Below are positions 1 to 8,273 of a DNA stretch of 24,822 nt, piece by piece; the first letter of the stretch is position 1; each line of letters opens with the position of its first letter. The position numbers were made by a program, and so were the translations under genes. The DNA comes from JBHHWH01 sp046756405. GTDB lineage: Bacteria > Actinomycetota > Acidimicrobiia > Spongiisociales > ZC4RG35. The stretch is from assembly GCA_046756405.1 (NCBI GenBank), contig JBHHWH010000032.1, positions 1-24,822 on the forward strand, given 5' to 3'. The notes beneath the pieces were generated by a model. It saw nothing but the letters and a program-made list of their open reading frames with translations, searched no databases and was not told the DNA's origin.

Positions 1-43
1 CCGGTTTAGGAAACCGGTGCTCTATCCCCTGAGCTACGAGGGC
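1..43 (-). tRNA. tRNA-Arg(CCU), 5' part only; 3' part lies beyond the left edge
   Basis: Read on the minus strand from 43 to 1, the sequence folds as the first 43 nucleotides of a tRNA. There is a 7-nt acceptor arm (GCCCTCG), a TA linker, and a D-arm with GCTC/GAGC stem and loop AGGGGATA. A single A follows, then a complete anticodon arm with stem CCGGT/ACCGG and loop TTCCTAA. The anticodon is CCT, which reads the AGG arginine codon. The T-arm and acceptor 3' strand are missing because the window ends. A TAGCAT hexamer at 56-61 (minus strand) could be its -10 box, but no convincing -35 accompanies it. It lies just downstream of kup on the same strand. Confidence 0.9.
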
Positions 44-87
44 GTATCCGCGGAAATGCTAGGAGGAGCCGGACGGAACCGGGTTCC

Positions 88-1974
88 CTACAACTCCACC
101 TGGACTCCCACCTCCATGACCCTCTTCGCTGGGAGGTGGAAGAAGTTGGCGGCGCTGGTGGCGTTGCGGTGCATGAGAGCGAACAGGCGATCGGGGAGGG
201 AGCGAATCCCACGTCTCCGCACCATGATGACGCTCTCCTTGCCCAGGAAGTAGACGGCATCGGTCGGGTCGAAGCCGAATCCCGCCACGGTGAGCTCCTC
301 CAGGGCCTTGGGTACATCCGCCAGTTCGAGGAAGCCGAACTGGAGAACCACCTGGTAGAACCCCTCTCCCAACTCGTGGCGGGTGGCCCTGGCCGCTTTG
401 GGCACCCGGGGCGTCGAAACCCACTGAACCGACACCAGCAGCACCGTCTCGTGGATTACACCGTTGTTGCGCAAGTTCGCCAGCAGCGCCGGTGGCGTCG
501 TCCCCACCTCCGCGGCGAGGTAGACGGCGGTCCCTGGGACCCGCGGCTGGGGGTTGGAGACGATCGAACCGATGAAGCGTTCGATAGGCAGGTCCCCTTT
601 GCGCAGCTCTTTGGAGAGCCGCAGTCTTCCCAGCTTCCAGGTGATCATGATCCCCATGACCAATAGGCCCACCGCCAGGGGGAACCACCCTCCCTGGGGG
701 ATCTTGAGGATGTTGGCGAAGAAGAAGGCCAGGTCCACCACCATGAAGATCGTCGTCAGGCCACCGGCGACGAAGCGACTCCACCCCCAGCGGTGCCGCA
801 TCACTATGTAGAAGAGGGTCGTGGTGATCACCATGGTCGTGGTCACCGCCACCCCGTAGGCGGCGGCCAGGTTGGATGAGGAGCCGAAGGAGAAGACCAC
901 TCCGATACAGGCCAGCATCAGCAGCCAGTTCACCGTGCCGATGTAAACCTGGCCATACTCACGCTCCGAGGTGTGGTCGATCCTGAGGCGAGGGAGGTAG
1001 CCGAGTTGGACGGCCTGCATGGTCAGGGAGTAGGCGGCGGAGATGAGGGCCTGGGAGGCGATGATCGTCGCCATCGTGGCCAGGACGATGAGAGGAACCA
1101 GGGCCCAATTGGGCGCCATCTGATAGAAGGGGTTGATCACTTCCGGGCGGGAGATCATCAGGGCGCCCTGGCCGTAGTAGTTCAGCAGCAGGGCAGGGAA
1201 GACCAGGCTGAACCAGGCGATCCGGATCGGCCGCTTTCCGAAATGGCCCATGTCGGCGTAAAGGGCCTCGCTTCCGGTCACCACCAGGAAGATCGCCCCC
1301 AAGGCGAGGAAGGACAGATAGGGGTGGTCCCCGACGAAGGTCAGGGCGTAGGTGGGGCTCACCGCCATCAGGACTCTGGGGTAGCGGATGATCTGGGTGA
1401 TTCCCAGGGTGGCCAGTGTGGTGAACCAGATCAGCATGACCGGACCGAAAGCGGCTCCTACCTTTCCCGTCCCCACCCGCTGTACCAGGAACAGCACCAG
1501 GATGATCGTGGCCGCCACCGGTACCACGTAGGGGTCGAGCTCAGGGGTTAAGACCTCGAGTCCTTCCACCGCGGAGAGGACCGAGATAGCCGGGGTGATG
1601 ATCCCGTCGCCGTAGAGGAGGGCAGTCCCGAACAGTCCTACCAAGAGCAGAGCGCGTTTGCTCGCGTCCCAGGTCGTGACTCCTCTGCCCGCCGCCAGGG
1701 CGGTTAGGGCCATGATCCCGCCCTCTCCCTGGTTGTCGGCACGCATCAGGAAACCCAGGTACTTGACGCTCACCACTATCACCAGCGACCAGAACATCAG
1801 CGACAGGATTCCCATCACCGATTCGATGTTCACCTCCAGACCCTCGGCGGCGAGGAAGGTCTCCCGGAAGGCGTAGAGGGGGCTGGTCCCGATGTCCCCA
1901 AAGACCACCCCCAGGGCGCCGATCGTCGTTAACACCAGGTACCGGGGGTGCGTCTTCGTGTCGGATTCGGTCAT
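88..1974 (-). CDS. kup: KUP/HAK/KT-family potassium uptake protein
   Basis: A 628-residue integral membrane protein, close to the usual bacterial Kup length of about 620. The N-terminal stretch ending in GVVFGDIGTSPLYAF is the family hallmark. About twelve hydrophobic segments fill residues 10-450, and a soluble C-terminal domain of about 170 residues follows, as in other Kup proteins. The family imports K+ in symport with protons. The ATG at 1974 has no strong Shine-Dalgarno sequence (GGAGG sits too far upstream and in the wrong orientation to help). The upstream gene ends 40 nt before this start on the same strand, so the two are probably cotranscribed. A tRNA-Arg gene follows. Family identity is certain; substrate K+ is inferred from the family (Cs+/Rb+ also possible). 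Confidence 0.95.
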   Translation of the reverse strand: MTESDTKTHPRYLVLTTIGALGVVFGDIGTSPLYAFRETFLAAEGLEVNIESVMGILSLMFWSLVIVVSVKYLGFLMRADNQGEGGIMALTALAAGRGVTTWDASKRALLLVGLFGTALLYGDGIITPAISVLSAVEGLEVLTPELDPYVVPVAATIILVLFLVQRVGTGKVGAAFGPVMLIWFTTLATLGITQIIRYPRVLMAVSPTYALTFVGDHPYLSFLALGAIFLVVTGSEALYADMGHFGKRPIRIAWFSLVFPALLLNYYGQGALMISRPEVINPFYQMAPNWALVPLIVLATMATIIASQALISAAYSLTMQAVQLGYLPRLRIDHTSEREYGQVYIGTVNWLLMLACIGVVFSFGSSSNLAAAYGVAVTTTMVITTTLFYIVMRHRWGWSRFVAGGLTTIFMVVDLAFFFANILKIPQGGWFPLAVGLLVMGIMITWKLGRLRLSKELRKGDLPIERFIGSIVSNPQPRVPGTAVYLAAEVGTTPPALLANLRNNGVIHETVLLVSVQWVSTPRVPKAARATRHELGEGFYQVVLQFGFLELADVPKALEELTVAGFGFDPTDAVYFLGKESVIMVRRRGIRSLPDRLFALMHRNATSAANFFHLPAKRVMEVGVQVEL

Positions 1975-2014
1975 GCGGTGGCGGAGGTTACCGATGGGAG
2001 TGCTGGTTCCCTAT

Positions 2015-4078
2015 TTAGCTGCTGACGTCCCGCCGGGCCTGGTCAAAGTCGATGGTCAGCTCGTAGCGGGAGTGGCCGGTGTCGGTGTCGACCCGGCGGT
2101 TGTTCACCACCCCGGGCACGGCCAACCCACCCAGGGGGTCGGTGTCGCGCCACAGGTTCACCCAGCGACCGTCCATGCGCTCCGAGACCTTGGAGCAGAG
2201 GCCATCCACTCCGGCCGAGGGGAACACCCTGGCGTAGAGGATCCCCAAGGGGGAGCCGTAGGTGACCAGCCCTTCGGGTAGGTGGGCGCCCTTGGCCAGG
2301 GCCGCGGCGACGATGACGGACCCCTGGGAGTGGGCAGTTACTACGGGTGCACCCTCCGGCTGGAGGCGGCGGCGGAGGGCTTCAACCGCCGCCGGCCCGT
2401 AGGCCGGGGGTGCCAGGGGGTGAAACCAGCGGGGCCAGAAGGAGCCCACGTCCCAGAGGATCCCTACCTTGCGTCTCCGTTGCGGGTCTCCCCATCCGCG
2501 AAGGATGCTGTTGACGATGAAGAGGGCGATTCCGCCCACGACCGCGACGAAGGCCAGGTCCACCAGGCTCCTGAGGTCGAAGGGGGGAAGACCCAAGGGT
2601 GGCGCATCGAAGTCGAGGAAGCGCGGTCCACCGGACCAGACGAGCTCGCGGGACCCCACGCTCAAAGCCGCCGGGGAACAGCCCCTGTCCCCATCACCCA
2701 GACACGCTCTCCAGCCACCAAGGGCGGCGATGGCGAGCCCACCCGCCCCGGTCAGCCCCAGCAGCCAGCGAGCGCGGAGAGTCACCCGCCGCACCATCGC
2801 CAGGAACCGGCCTTCCCCGCGAGGGGGAAGCCGGGCCGGCTCCACACCCCGGGAGAGCGCGGCGAGGACCCCGCCGAGGAGGAGCAGCCAGAGAAGAAAG
2901 GCCATCATCGCCACCACCACCCAGGTGCCTCCGTTGACCATCACCTGGGCGTCGGCGATCCTGAACCTCTCTCCGATCTGGAAAGCTGTCACGGCTCCAT
3001 CGTTGGGCGTTCTCGGACTCCACCGGTAGATCCCATATTCGGCCAGGACCGCCACCGCCACCCCGAAGGCCCCACCGAGGAGGGAGCCAACGGTGACCGC
3101 ACCGGCGGGCAGCCAGGAGTCGAGGCGCAGCGGATGGCGGTGGGCGATGACGGCACCAAGGGCCGCCACCAGGACGAGGCCCACAGACAAGAAAACCACC
3201 TGGTGGGTCTGGCTTCCCCCGGCGGTGCCTTGGGCACCCAACGAGACCCAGGCCAGGACAGCGCCCGCCACCCAGATCCAGGTCTGGCCGATTCGGGCTG
3301 CAAGCCGAGAGCCGGGAGAGACGACCGCGACAGCGACCCCTACCAGCACCCCCAGGGCGGCTCCCGTGGCCGTCGCCGATGTCCCCCAGGAGACGATCAG
3401 GGTGATTACAGCCAGGGCGAAGGCGAGGTGGAGCCTGCGGAGGAGATGTAGCACCGGCTGGGGGCGCCACATCGACTCGTCGCCCAGCTTCGCCTCCGGC
3501 GCAGGGTCGTCGAGCTGCTGATCCGAGCCCGTCAGCATGGAGTCCCGGGTGACTCCGAACAGGAGACGGACCTGATCTCGAAGGGAGAAGGGCGAGAGCT
3601 GGGAGCGGGTGGAGAGCCTCCACAGGACCAGAAGCAGCACCAGGCCCAGACCCAACGGAGCCAGCCTGGCGACCCACTGCGGCCACACCCCCGCCGAGAC
3701 GAGCTGGAAGACGAAATCCACCCCCACCACCGAGAGCTGAGCGGTGAACAGCGCGGTCATCCCCAGGGCGGAGAGCCGGAGGAAGACCTGGGTAGCTCGC
3801 CTCCCGTCGGCCATCCACCCGGCCACGTTGGAGAAGGCAAAGGGAGCAAGGAGTATCCACAGGGCCGACCACTTGCTTCCGGAGGTCAGGTTCCCCCACC
3901 GGAAAGCCTTCACCCGGAAGGGGGACCCCGGTTCCTGATCACGATTCCGCTCCCAGACCCGTGCCTGGGGGTGGCGTTTCTCCCCGGGGATCAGATAGCT
4001 GACCGGCTCCCAGTAGAGCAGGGCCCGTGGGGGCGTCCCGGAGACACCGTGCACCCTGAGTTCGTCCCTTTTCTCCAA
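2015..4078 (-). CDS. Multi-pass membrane protein with C-terminal serine-hydrolase (lipase-like) domain
   Basis: The protein opens with LRVHGVSGTPP, a motif I associate with uncharacterised actinobacterial membrane proteins. It continues with many hydrophobic segments across roughly residues 70-540 and ends in an alpha/beta-hydrolase-like region. There AHSQGS fits the GxSxG nucleophile elbow in the variant form HSQGS, with Ser about residue 584. WRDTDPLGG and a late GHSRYE could supply the acid and histidine. I chose TTG at 4078 (687 residues) because AAGGGG lies 7 nt upstream; a longer TTG start at 4117 would give 700 residues without a Shine-Dalgarno site. The gene precedes kup by 40 nt and is probably in the same operon. 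The substrate is unknown; a lipid or ester is only a guess from the fold. Confidence 0.72.
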   Translation of the reverse strand: MEKRDELRVHGVSGTPPRALLYWEPVSYLIPGEKRHPQARVWERNRDQEPGSPFRVKAFRWGNLTSGSKWSALWILLAPFAFSNVAGWMADGRRATQVFLRLSALGMTALFTAQLSVVGVDFVFQLVSAGVWPQWVARLAPLGLGLVLLLVLWRLSTRSQLSPFSLRDQVRLLFGVTRDSMLTGSDQQLDDPAPEAKLGDESMWRPQPVLHLLRRLHLAFALAVITLIVSWGTSATATGAALGVLVGVAVAVVSPGSRLAARIGQTWIWVAGAVLAWVSLGAQGTAGGSQTHQVVFLSVGLVLVAALGAVIAHRHPLRLDSWLPAGAVTVGSLLGGAFGVAVAVLAEYGIYRWSPRTPNDGAVTAFQIGERFRIADAQVMVNGGTWVVVAMMAFLLWLLLLGGVLAALSRGVEPARLPPRGEGRFLAMVRRVTLRARWLLGLTGAGGLAIAALGGWRACLGDGDRGCSPAALSVGSRELVWSGGPRFLDFDAPPLGLPPFDLRSLVDLAFVAVVGGIALFIVNSILRGWGDPQRRRKVGILWDVGSFWPRWFHPLAPPAYGPAAVEALRRRLQPEGAPVVTAHSQGSVIVAAALAKGAHLPEGLVTYGSPLGILYARVFPSAGVDGLCSKVSERMDGRWVNLWRDTDPLGGLAVPGVVNNRRVDTDTGHSRYELTIDFDQARRDVSS

Positions 4079-4129
4079 GCTCGACCCCTTCGATCGTTGC
4101 CATGGGAAACTAACCAAGGCCCACGAGCC

Positions 4130-4157
4130 GTGACGGTTCGTTGCCTCTGGCTACATT
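4130..4157 (+). promoter_or_regulatory. Candidate promoter giving a leaderless NYN-LOTUS mRNA
   Basis: GTGACG at 4130-4135 matches four of six -35 consensus bases. A 16-nt spacer and TACATT at 4152-4157 follow. The -10 box ends 7 nt before the ATG at 4165, so transcription would begin at or next to the start codon. No Shine-Dalgarno sequence precedes that ATG, which agrees with leaderless translation. Confidence 0.5.
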
Positions 4158-4164
4158 CCTGGTC

Positions 4165-5193
4165 ATGGAAGAAGAGCGCATTGCACTGTTCCTGGATTTC
4201 GAGAACCTGGCCATAGGCGCCAGGGAGGCTCTTGGGGGTATGGAGTTCGACTTCGAGCCCATCGCCAACGCCCTCGCCGAGCGAGGGAGGGTGGTTTCCC
4301 GTCGTGCCTACGCCGACTGGTCTATGTTCCCCGACGCCCGTCAGGCCCTCACCCGAGGCCACGTGGAGCTGATCGAGATCCCCCAGCGTATGGGGGCGAT
4401 CCGGAAGAACGCCGCCGACATCAAACTGGCGGTGGATGCCATCGAGCTGGCCTACGAGCGGGACTTCGTCACCACCTTCGTCATCTGCACCGGAGACTCT
4501 GATTTCACCCCCTTGGTGCACAAGCTGCGGGAACTGAATAAGAAGGTGATCGGTGTCGGAGTGAAGGCCTCGACGTCGAATCTCCTTCCTCCGGCCTGTG
4601 ACGAGTTCCTCTTCTACGATTACCTCGAAGGCGTCGAACCCCGACTCAAGAAAGGCAAGGCCGCGATAGAGGAGGGCCCGGAGGAGGCGGAGGAGCCCGC
4701 AGAGAAGGGGGTCGGCGAGCTGGAGACCCTGGTCACCACCACGCTGGCCGGCCTGTCGCGGTCAGTGCAGGGAGACGTCCTGGCCTCGCTGCTGAAGAGG
4801 GCCCTGCTGCGCAAGGACTCCACCTTCAACGAGGCCGACTACGGCTTCCGCGGGTTCGGGGAGCTGCTGCGCTTCCTCGAATCGAAGGGGGTCATCGAGC
4901 TTTCCGCTGGTCCCAGCCCCGGAGACCCGGTGGTCCAGATCGCCTCCTCCAGCAGCGAGGAGCAGCGCGCCTTCGAGTTGCTCCGTGACGTTGTCGCCGG
5001 GCTGTCCAAGAAGAAGGGACCGGTGGTCCTCTCTGGGCTGAAGAATCACGTTCGAAAGCGGGATCCGGAGTTCGACGAGCGCAAGTTCGGCTACGGCGGG
5101 TTCCTCCAGTTCTGCAAGGCCGCGGCCACCCGCGGTCTCATCGATCTCGACTGGAGGGACGACCTGGGGGACTACGAGGTGGTGGCGCGGTGA
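4165..5193 (+). CDS. NYN-domain (PIN-like) RNase with two LOTUS/OST-HTH domains
   Basis: A 342-residue protein. Residues 1-155 form an NYN (LabA/DUF88) nuclease domain: ALFLDFENL carries Asp11, NAADIKLAVD carries Asp85 and Asp91, and CTGDSDFTPLV carries Asp111 and Asp113. These are the acidic metal-binding residues expected of a PIN-like RNase. An acidic linker rich in Glu follows. Two similar winged-helix modules lie at about 183-245 and 265-328, each ending in a YGF/YGGF...LIDL-type pattern typical of LOTUS domains, which bind RNA (G-rich or G-quadruplex RNA in some families). A TTG at 4141 would extend the protein by eight residues, but the ATG at 4165 fits the promoter and family. Its stop overlaps the GTG of the next gene by four bases, implying coupling. 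RNA target unknown. Confidence 0.88.
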   Translation: MEEERIALFLDFENLAIGAREALGGMEFDFEPIANALAERGRVVSRRAYADWSMFPDARQALTRGHVELIEIPQRMGAIRKNAADIKLAVDAIELAYERDFVTTFVICTGDSDFTPLVHKLRELNKKVIGVGVKASTSNLLPPACDEFLFYDYLEGVEPRLKKGKAAIEEGPEEAEEPAEKGVGELETLVTTTLAGLSRSVQGDVLASLLKRALLRKDSTFNEADYGFRGFGELLRFLESKGVIELSAGPSPGDPVVQIASSSSEEQRAFELLRDVVAGLSKKKGPVVLSGLKNHVRKRDPEFDERKFGYGGFLQFCKAAATRGLIDLDWRDDLGDYEVVAR

Positions 5194-6425
5194 AAACCAC
5201 CGCCGAGATCGTGGTTGTAGGCGCCGGCATCATCGGTGCCTCCATCGCCTACCAGCTCGCCCGACGCGAGGTGGACGTGGTGGCCCTGGACAAGGGTAAT
5301 GGGCCCGCGGAAGGATCTACGGGAGCCTCGTCTTCGATGTGCCGTTGCCGCTACACCTACCCCGAAGTGGTGCGTCTCGCCTTCCACGGCCAGCAGGCCT
5401 ACGGCAACTGGTCCGAGTTCACCGGGTTGAAAGAGGTCCGGTCGGATCTGCATCGGGTTGGAGTGCTGTGGATGATGGGGGAGGACGCCAAGAAGGTGCG
5501 CGCCGACGCCGACAAGCTGGTTTCCCAGGGGGTGGAGGCCGAAGCCCTGGGTCCCGAAGAGGTGACTGAGCTGTTCCCTGCTCTATCCACCTGCGCCGAG
5601 CCCTTCGACCTGACCGGTCAGATCTCCCATGTCTGCCGGCCCGGGGAGGCGTTTCTCTTCGAGCCGAAGGGAGGATACGCGGATCCTGTGGGAGCCAACC
5701 AGGACCTGATCGTGGCTACCCGGGTTCAGGGTGGGGAGGTCCGGTTCCGTTCCGAGGTGGTTGATGTCATGAAGCGGCGAGGTCGGGTCACCGGAGTGGA
5801 GCTGATCGACGGGACCACGATCGCCGCCAACCTGGTGATCAACGCCGCCGGCCCCTGGTGCAACCGGCTCAACGCCCTCGCCGGATGCCACCTTCGCTGG
5901 ACCCTGACTCCGACCCGGATCCAGACCGTCTACCGGCCCTGGCCCGAGGACCTGGGGCCGCTGCCCGCCGGCGCTGACGCCAGCACCGGCACTTACTTCC
6001 GACCCGAGTCAGGAGGCCAGCAGGTGTTGGTGGGATCGGTTCTCCCCGAAGACGAGGAGGAGGTGGTGGAAAACCCCGACGACTACAAGCGGGTCCCCGA
6101 CGCCGACTTCGTCGAGATCAAACTCGCCGCGTTCCACCACCGGGTTCCCTCCCTCGAGGCCCGGGGACGGGTCTCCGGAGTGGCGGGGCTCTACACCATC
6201 AACCGGGAAGACGTCCATCCGATCCTCGGCCCCACCGACGTCGACGGCTTCTGGGTAGCCAACGGCTTCAGCGGCCACGGCTTCAAGCTCGCCCCCGCCG
6301 TGGGGTCGATGATCGCCCAGGCCTACACCGGGGAGAGCACCGAATTCGACACCGACGTGCCCATGGAGTTCTTCGCCGTTGACCGAAGACCCATCGAAGT
6401 GACCGTCAAGAACGTCCTCGCCTGA
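5190..6425 (+). CDS. FAD-dependent amine/amino-acid oxidoreductase (DAO family)
   Basis: A 411-residue soluble flavoprotein. VVVGAGIIGASIAYQLARR at the N-terminus is the GxGxxG dinucleotide-binding fold (Gly11, Gly13, Gly16), followed by an acidic residue in VVALDKG that contacts the ribose. The C-terminal FWVANGFSGHGFKLAPAVG is the second FAD-contacting motif of the DAO/sarcosine-oxidase-like family. Such enzymes oxidise secondary amines, glycine derivatives or D-amino acids to imines; the substrate cannot be read here. GTG at 5190 overlaps the preceding stop (GTGA), and its own TGA shares one base with the next ATG. The ornithine-cyclodeaminase-family partner suggests joint handling of an imino or cyclic amino acid, as inference. 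Confidence 0.88.
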   Translation: MKTTAEIVVVGAGIIGASIAYQLARREVDVVALDKGNGPAEGSTGASSSMCRCRYTYPEVVRLAFHGQQAYGNWSEFTGLKEVRSDLHRVGVLWMMGEDAKKVRADADKLVSQGVEAEALGPEEVTELFPALSTCAEPFDLTGQISHVCRPGEAFLFEPKGGYADPVGANQDLIVATRVQGGEVRFRSEVVDVMKRRGRVTGVELIDGTTIAANLVINAAGPWCNRLNALAGCHLRWTLTPTRIQTVYRPWPEDLGPLPAGADASTGTYFRPESGGQQVLVGSVLPEDEEEVVENPDDYKRVPDADFVEIKLAAFHHRVPSLEARGRVSGVAGLYTINREDVHPILGPTDVDGFWVANGFSGHGFKLAPAVGSMIAQAYTGESTEFDTDVPMEFFAVDRRPIEVTVKNVLA

Positions 6426-7294
6426 TGCGCTACCTCGATGCTGCGGCCACCCGAGCTGCCCTCACCATGCCAGCAGCCATCGAGGCTATGGAGCGTGCCT
6501 TCTCCGGAGAGGTGGAGGCGCCCTTGCGGACCCTGGTCGGCCCTTCCCTGGTGATGCCGGGCCGCGTCGATGACACCATGGCAGTGAAGGTGGTCTCGGT
6601 GGTCCCGGGGAACCCGGTGGGGCTGGTGGTCGTGTTCGACGCCGACGGCAGTCCCCTGGGGATCGTGGACGGCCCCACCCTCACCGCCATCCGCACCGGG
6701 GCCGTCTGCGGGTTGGCTACCCGACTTCTGGCCAGGGAGTCAGCCGCGACGCTGGCCATGCTGGGGGCTGGGGCGATGGCCTTCGACCAGGTGGAGGCGA
6801 TAAGAGCAGTCCGGCCCCTCTCCCGGATCCTGGTCTGGTCCCGCACCGCGGAGCGGGCCCGAGCCCTGGCCCATCGGGTCGGCGGTGAGGTGGCAGCCGA
6901 CCCGGATGAAGCCGTCGCCGCCGCCGACATCGTCTCCTGCGCCACCCCGGCCACGGAGCCCCTCTTCGAGGCAGCTTCGGTGCGGCCCGGCACCCACATC
7001 AATGCGGTGGGGGCGTTCGCCCCGGAGATGGCAGAGCTTCCCGCCGACCTGGTGCATCGTGCCTACGTGGTCGTGGACGATGTTGACGCTGCCGCAGCGG
7101 AGGCCGGGGACCTGATCCAGGCTGGGAAACAGCCGGACGCCACCCTCCGTCAGGTGCTCGCCGGAGATCATCTCGTGGTGGATTCGGAGGTGACCGTGTT
7201 CAAGAGCGTGGGGATAGCCGCTCAGGACGTGGCCGCAGCCCGCCGAGCCCTCGCCGACGCGGAGGGGGCCGGGTTGGGAGTCGAGCTCTCCTAA
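6425..7294 (+). CDS. Ornithine cyclodeaminase / mu-crystallin family protein
   Basis: A 289-residue NAD(P)-dependent protein, slightly short for a family usually 310-350 long. Features seen are Lys55 in MAVKVVSVVPGN, Arg90 in TAIRTGA (substrate carboxylate binding in the family), a Rossmann motif GAGAMA at 114-119, and VVDDVDAAAAEAGDL, where the family acid usually sits. Members include ornithine cyclodeaminase, alanine dehydrogenase, ketimine reductases and siderophore or amino-acid biosynthesis enzymes, so the exact reaction is open. The ATG at 6425 overlaps the preceding stop by one base, indicating translational coupling with the FAD oxidoreductase. An oxidase producing an imine beside an enzyme family that acts on imines or amino acids is chemically sensible but unproven. 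Confidence 0.88.
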   Translation: MRYLDAAATRAALTMPAAIEAMERAFSGEVEAPLRTLVGPSLVMPGRVDDTMAVKVVSVVPGNPVGLVVVFDADGSPLGIVDGPTLTAIRTGAVCGLATRLLARESAATLAMLGAGAMAFDQVEAIRAVRPLSRILVWSRTAERARALAHRVGGEVAADPDEAVAAADIVSCATPATEPLFEAASVRPGTHINAVGAFAPEMAELPADLVHRAYVVVDDVDAAAAEAGDLIQAGKQPDATLRQVLAGDHLVVDSEVTVFKSVGIAAQDVAAARRALADAEGAGLGVELS

Positions 7295-7311
7295 GAGCTT
7301 CCCTTCCTTTC

Positions 7312-7352
7312 TGTGAGGGGAATCCGCGGTATAGCCAGCAATTTTCCTCACA
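7312..7352. repeat. Inverted repeat in the convergent intergenic gap, possible weak bidirectional terminator
   Basis: TGTGAGG at 7312-7318 is perfectly repeated in inverse as CCTCACA at 7346-7352, with a 27-nt AT-richer loop. It lies in the 80-base gap between two convergent genes. It lacks a long T-run on either strand, so it is not a textbook intrinsic terminator. A regulatory site is also possible. Confidence 0.4.
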
Positions 7353-7374
7353 AAAGGTTGGGAGGGCTGGGGTG

Positions 7375-8202
7375 TTAGCGGGCCTGGCGGATACGGGCGA
7401 CCTGGTCGGCCACCAGGGCCAGTCCCAAGCCGATGGCAGGTGGCACCAGAGCCACCGCCCTTCGAGCTACGAAGAGGGCGGCGATGAAAATGAGCCCTCC
7501 AACCAGGGCACGGGCCGCATGGAGCCGGCCTTGTTCCATGGGGAGTTGGGTCTTGGCGTCCACGGTGCTCGTCGGGGGAAGGGGGTCGCGCACTACAACC
7601 AAAAGCCCCAGGAGCCCATAGCCGAGCACCGCCATCGGCTCAATGGCCACCACCGACAGGGGGAACACGCCGGTCAGCAGCGCCGCGGCGGAAGCTCCCA
7701 CGGCGGCTATCACCGCGGCGACGACCGCCCGGATGTTGTGCTGGGCGGCGAGCCGGTCGTCGACGTAAAGGGCGATCGCAATACCGAACCCGGCCACCCA
7801 GCCCTCGGCAGAAGGGGAGAACAGGGCGATAAGGATCGACGCTGCCGCTACCCAGTAGAAGTCGCTGACCAGGGGACGTCGCCCCGTGGAGTTGAGCACC
7901 AACCGTGCGGCCAGCACCATCCCTCCTACGAAGAGCCAGGCAGAGGGGTCCTGGCCGAGGAGAACCCAGGCGGCGGCGGCAACCGCAGCGACGATGGCGG
8001 TGGAGTCGTGGTCCGGGTCGAGCTCCCTCACCAACGCCCAGACCAGAAACGTATTTACCGGCGCCAGCCAAGCTCCCCTGGGCCCGCCAGATAAGGCGAT
8101 GGCCCCTCCTGCCACCAGGGCTGCCAAGGTGAGGAGGGCGATGAGGCGGTTGGAGGGGTAGGAGAAATCGAGGGATCGTCCGACATGGGTCCGGAAGGGC
8201 AT
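7375..8202 (-). CDS. Uncharacterised multi-pass membrane protein
   Basis: A 275-residue protein made almost entirely of hydrophobic segments, about eight to nine predicted by eye, with few soluble loops. The only distinctive patch is FLVWALVRELDPDHDSTA near residue 60, an ExDPDxxxxA signature I have seen in uncharacterised actinobacterial membrane proteins; I cannot assign a function. I use the ATG at 8202. A longer reading to 8310 would cross the start of the divergent ClC gene, and its extra residues look unlike a membrane protein. No Shine-Dalgarno site precedes 8202, but a GACAAT hexamer does, eight bases upstream. It converges with the ornithine-cyclodeaminase-family gene and diverges from the chloride transporter. 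Confidence 0.7.
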   Translation of the reverse strand: MPFRTHVGRSLDFSYPSNRLIALLTLAALVAGGAIALSGGPRGAWLAPVNTFLVWALVRELDPDHDSTAIVAAVAAAAWVLLGQDPSAWLFVGGMVLAARLVLNSTGRRPLVSDFYWVAAASILIALFSPSAEGWVAGFGIAIALYVDDRLAAQHNIRAVVAAVIAAVGASAAALLTGVFPLSVVAIEPMAVLGYGLLGLLVVVRDPLPPTSTVDAKTQLPMEQGRLHAARALVGGLIFIAALFVARRAVALVPPAIGLGLALVADQVARIRQAR

Positions 8203-8210
8203 CGGGGCTG

Positions 8211-8216
8211 ATTGTC
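8211..8216 (-). promoter_or_regulatory. Candidate -10 box for the minus-strand membrane protein
   Basis: On the minus strand GACAAT (five of six matches to TACAAT) ends eight bases before the ATG at 8202, so the transcript would be leaderless or nearly so. No clear -35 hexamer is visible at 16-18 nt. The absence of a Shine-Dalgarno sequence supports the reading. Confidence 0.4.
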
Positions 8217-8259
8217 GCGGCTTACCGAGGTCGAATCGGGAAATAGCCGAGGAAACTTC

Positions 8260-8265
8260 TACCCT
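8260..8265 (+). promoter_or_regulatory. Candidate -10 box for the ClC transporter gene
   Basis: TACCCT fits the TAnnnT form and ends eight bases before the GTG at 8274. The -35 region is weak. No ribosome binding site precedes the GTG, so a leaderless mRNA is plausible. Confidence 0.4.
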
Positions 8266-8273
8266 CCGCAGCG

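Noticed and set aside
73..87. Possible terminator of kup (GGAACC around GGTTCC)
   Set aside because: The arms leave only a one-base loop, and no T-run follows, so no functional terminator can be claimed.
1975..2014. ECF-type GGAAC element upstream of kup
   Set aside because: GGAAC is present on the minus strand, but no GTT lies 17-19 bases downstream, so it does not fit the pattern found before sigE.
2282..3451. 389-codon plus-strand frame and the related 401-codon minus-strand frame at 2694-3899
   Set aside because: Both are shadows of the 687-residue membrane protein. Their translations are Pro/Arg/Gly-rich without hydrophobic or domain structure.
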